NCBI RefSeq assembly: GCF_900186985.1
Contig: NZ_LT906447.1
Span: 1,798,001-1,862,000 of the forward strand
From: Staphylococcus piscifermentans
GTDB lineage: Bacteria; Bacillota; Bacilli; Staphylococcales; Staphylococcaceae
Direction: 5' to 3'
DNA length: 64,000 bases
The notes under the pieces were generated by a model that was not told where the DNA came from, searched no databases, and saw only the letters and a list, made by a program, of their open reading frames with translations. Below, piece by piece: positions 63,175 through 64,000 of this stretch. How positions within the stretch are numbered: position 1 is the first letter of the stretch; the number at the start of each line of letters is the position of its first letter. The translations under genes and the position numbers were made by a program.

Positions 63175-64000
63175 TTAATTATTTGTACTATTAGCTTTCG
63201 ATTTATCTTTAGAACTATCTTTGGATTGTTGATTAATCTTGTTTAAGGTGTTCTGAAGTTCGTCTTTAGCTTTGTCTTCCATAGCTGTTCCTTCTTGAAG
63301 TTTTTCACTGCTGTCTGAGGATGTCTTTTCTCCATCTTTATAAGGAATAAATGACGCACCCACTGATAAATCAATATAGCCTGATTTTTTCAGGTTGCCA
63401 TCTTCATCTCTTTCCAAAGCTTTAGACATTTCTGGATAATACTTCAATTTATCAGCAATCGTATTAATGTTTCCTAACACTTGAATATTATCTTTCATGT
63501 ACAACTTGATTTGATTGCGGTTATCTTTATCATCTGCATACGTGACTTCTGAAATAGAATTACGTATGTCTGGTTTCATTTCTGAAAGTGCTTGAATAAT
63601 TTGGGCACGTTTCGACTTGGTGAATCCTGAAACGACTGGCGCGTCCTCAGGTACTTGCTGTTTGTCATCTTTTAAAATGTGATCATTGTCTAACACTGGA
63701 TAATAATGATTCTTTTCTTCTATAAGGCCAACCAAATCATACTCGGTGATCTTCACTTCAATATCATTAGGAAACTTTCTAGTGATGTCTACATTTTTTA
63801 CATAGGGATTCTTTTTCAAGGTATTAATGGCTTTACCTTTATTAAAAGAATAGATTTTAGTTTTCTTCTGTAAATTTAAAGCTTTCTTTATTTCGCTTTG
63901 GCTCACATGGTGATTTCCTTTGATGTAGACTTGATCCACTCGGCTGATCGGCGTAAACATGTACAGTACAATGAGAACAATGAGTAATATGAGACCGCCG
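63175..64000 (-). CDS. divIB: Cell division protein DivIB/FtsQ (partial)
   Basis: DivIB is a bitopic membrane protein of the divisome that helps FtsL and DivIC control septal wall synthesis. The frame continues past the right edge of the window. At the edge it reads GGLILLIVLIVLYMF, the membrane helix, then the POTRA domain (ISRVDQVYIKGNHHVSQ) and the FtsQ beta domain with EVKITEYDLVGLIE. The C-terminal tail is Lys/Ser/Asp-rich, as usual in Firmicutes. The 5' end lies outside. Confidence 0.92.
   Translation of the reverse strand, partial: GGLILLIVLIVLYMFTPISRVDQVYIKGNHHVSQSEIKKALNLQKKTKIYSFNKGKAINTLKKNPYVKNVDITRKFPNDIEVKITEYDLVGLIEEKNHYYPVLDNDHILKDDKQQVPEDAPVVSGFTKSKRAQIIQALSEMKPDIRNSISEVTYADDKDNRNQIKLYMKDNIQVLGNINTIADKLKYYPEMSKALERDEDGNLKKSGYIDLSVGASFIPYKDGEKTSSDSSEKLQEGTAMEDKAKDELQNTLNKINQQSKDSSKDKSKANSTNN

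Overview
The window is low-GC Firmicutes DNA and fits a Staphylococcus chromosome. Gene content, order and protein sequences follow the staphylococcal core: fapR-plsX-fabD, fakA/yloU, the rsmB-rlmN-stp-prkC-rsgA-rpe-thiN run, gmk-rpoZ-coaBC-priA, the pyrimidine operon, lspA-rluD, ileS with a T-box leader, and the ftsA-ftsZ-ylm-divIVA division cluster. It is unlikely to be S. aureus: the pyr operon carries a class 1B dihydroorotate dehydrogenase pair (pyrD + pyrK), and the CRISPR locus has a large 1344-residue Cas9, not the compact SaCas9 type. I cannot name the species. Almost every gene is on the minus strand, so operons read from high to low coordinates.

Layout (low to high): 1-2000 fatty acid/phospholipid control (fabD fragment, plsX, fapR with its operator); 2000-7900 recG, serine dehydratase, fakA-yloU; 8200 rpmB (+); 9000-18000 one tightly packed run with many 1-8 nt overlaps (thiN, rpe, rsgA, prkC, stp, rlmN, rsmB, fmt and a deformylase-like protein with a degraded active site); 18200-19700 small unknown genes and a CpsB-type phosphatase; 19900-25000 priA, coaBC, rpoZ, gmk; 25100 rqcH (+); 26900-28800 an orphan CapF-like enzyme and a second CpsB-type phosphatase; 29000-29900 small genes; 29900-41900 the complete pyrimidine operon, with a promoter, two PyrR-type attenuators and ten genes; 41990-49350 a complete type II-A CRISPR-Cas system; 49400-53100 rluD, lspA, a frameshifted gene, a CHAP protein and a VOC protein; 53300-64000 ileS and the division cluster, ending inside divIB.

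The CRISPR-Cas locus is the accessory island. cas9, cas1, cas2 and csn2 form an overlapping minus-strand operon. A leader and 15 repeats (14 spacers) follow directly, ending at a likely terminator just upstream of the pyr promoter. A tracrRNA with its own promoter and terminator lies on the plus strand upstream of cas9. All Cas9 catalytic residues are present and ten leader-side repeats are identical, so the system looks functional.

The most striking observation concerns the spacer at 42301-42329. It matches this genome's own cas9 at 47785-47813 in 25 of 29 positions. Three of the four differences are silent third-codon positions, and the spacer still encodes the conserved Cas9 motif FRIPYY. 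This array therefore appears to hold a spacer taken from another, related cas9 gene, with mismatches in the seed that should spare the resident copy. In addition, the tracrRNA anti-repeat matches the old trailer-end repeats better than the current ones. The two repeat changes that separate them both turn Watson-Crick pairs into G-U wobbles.
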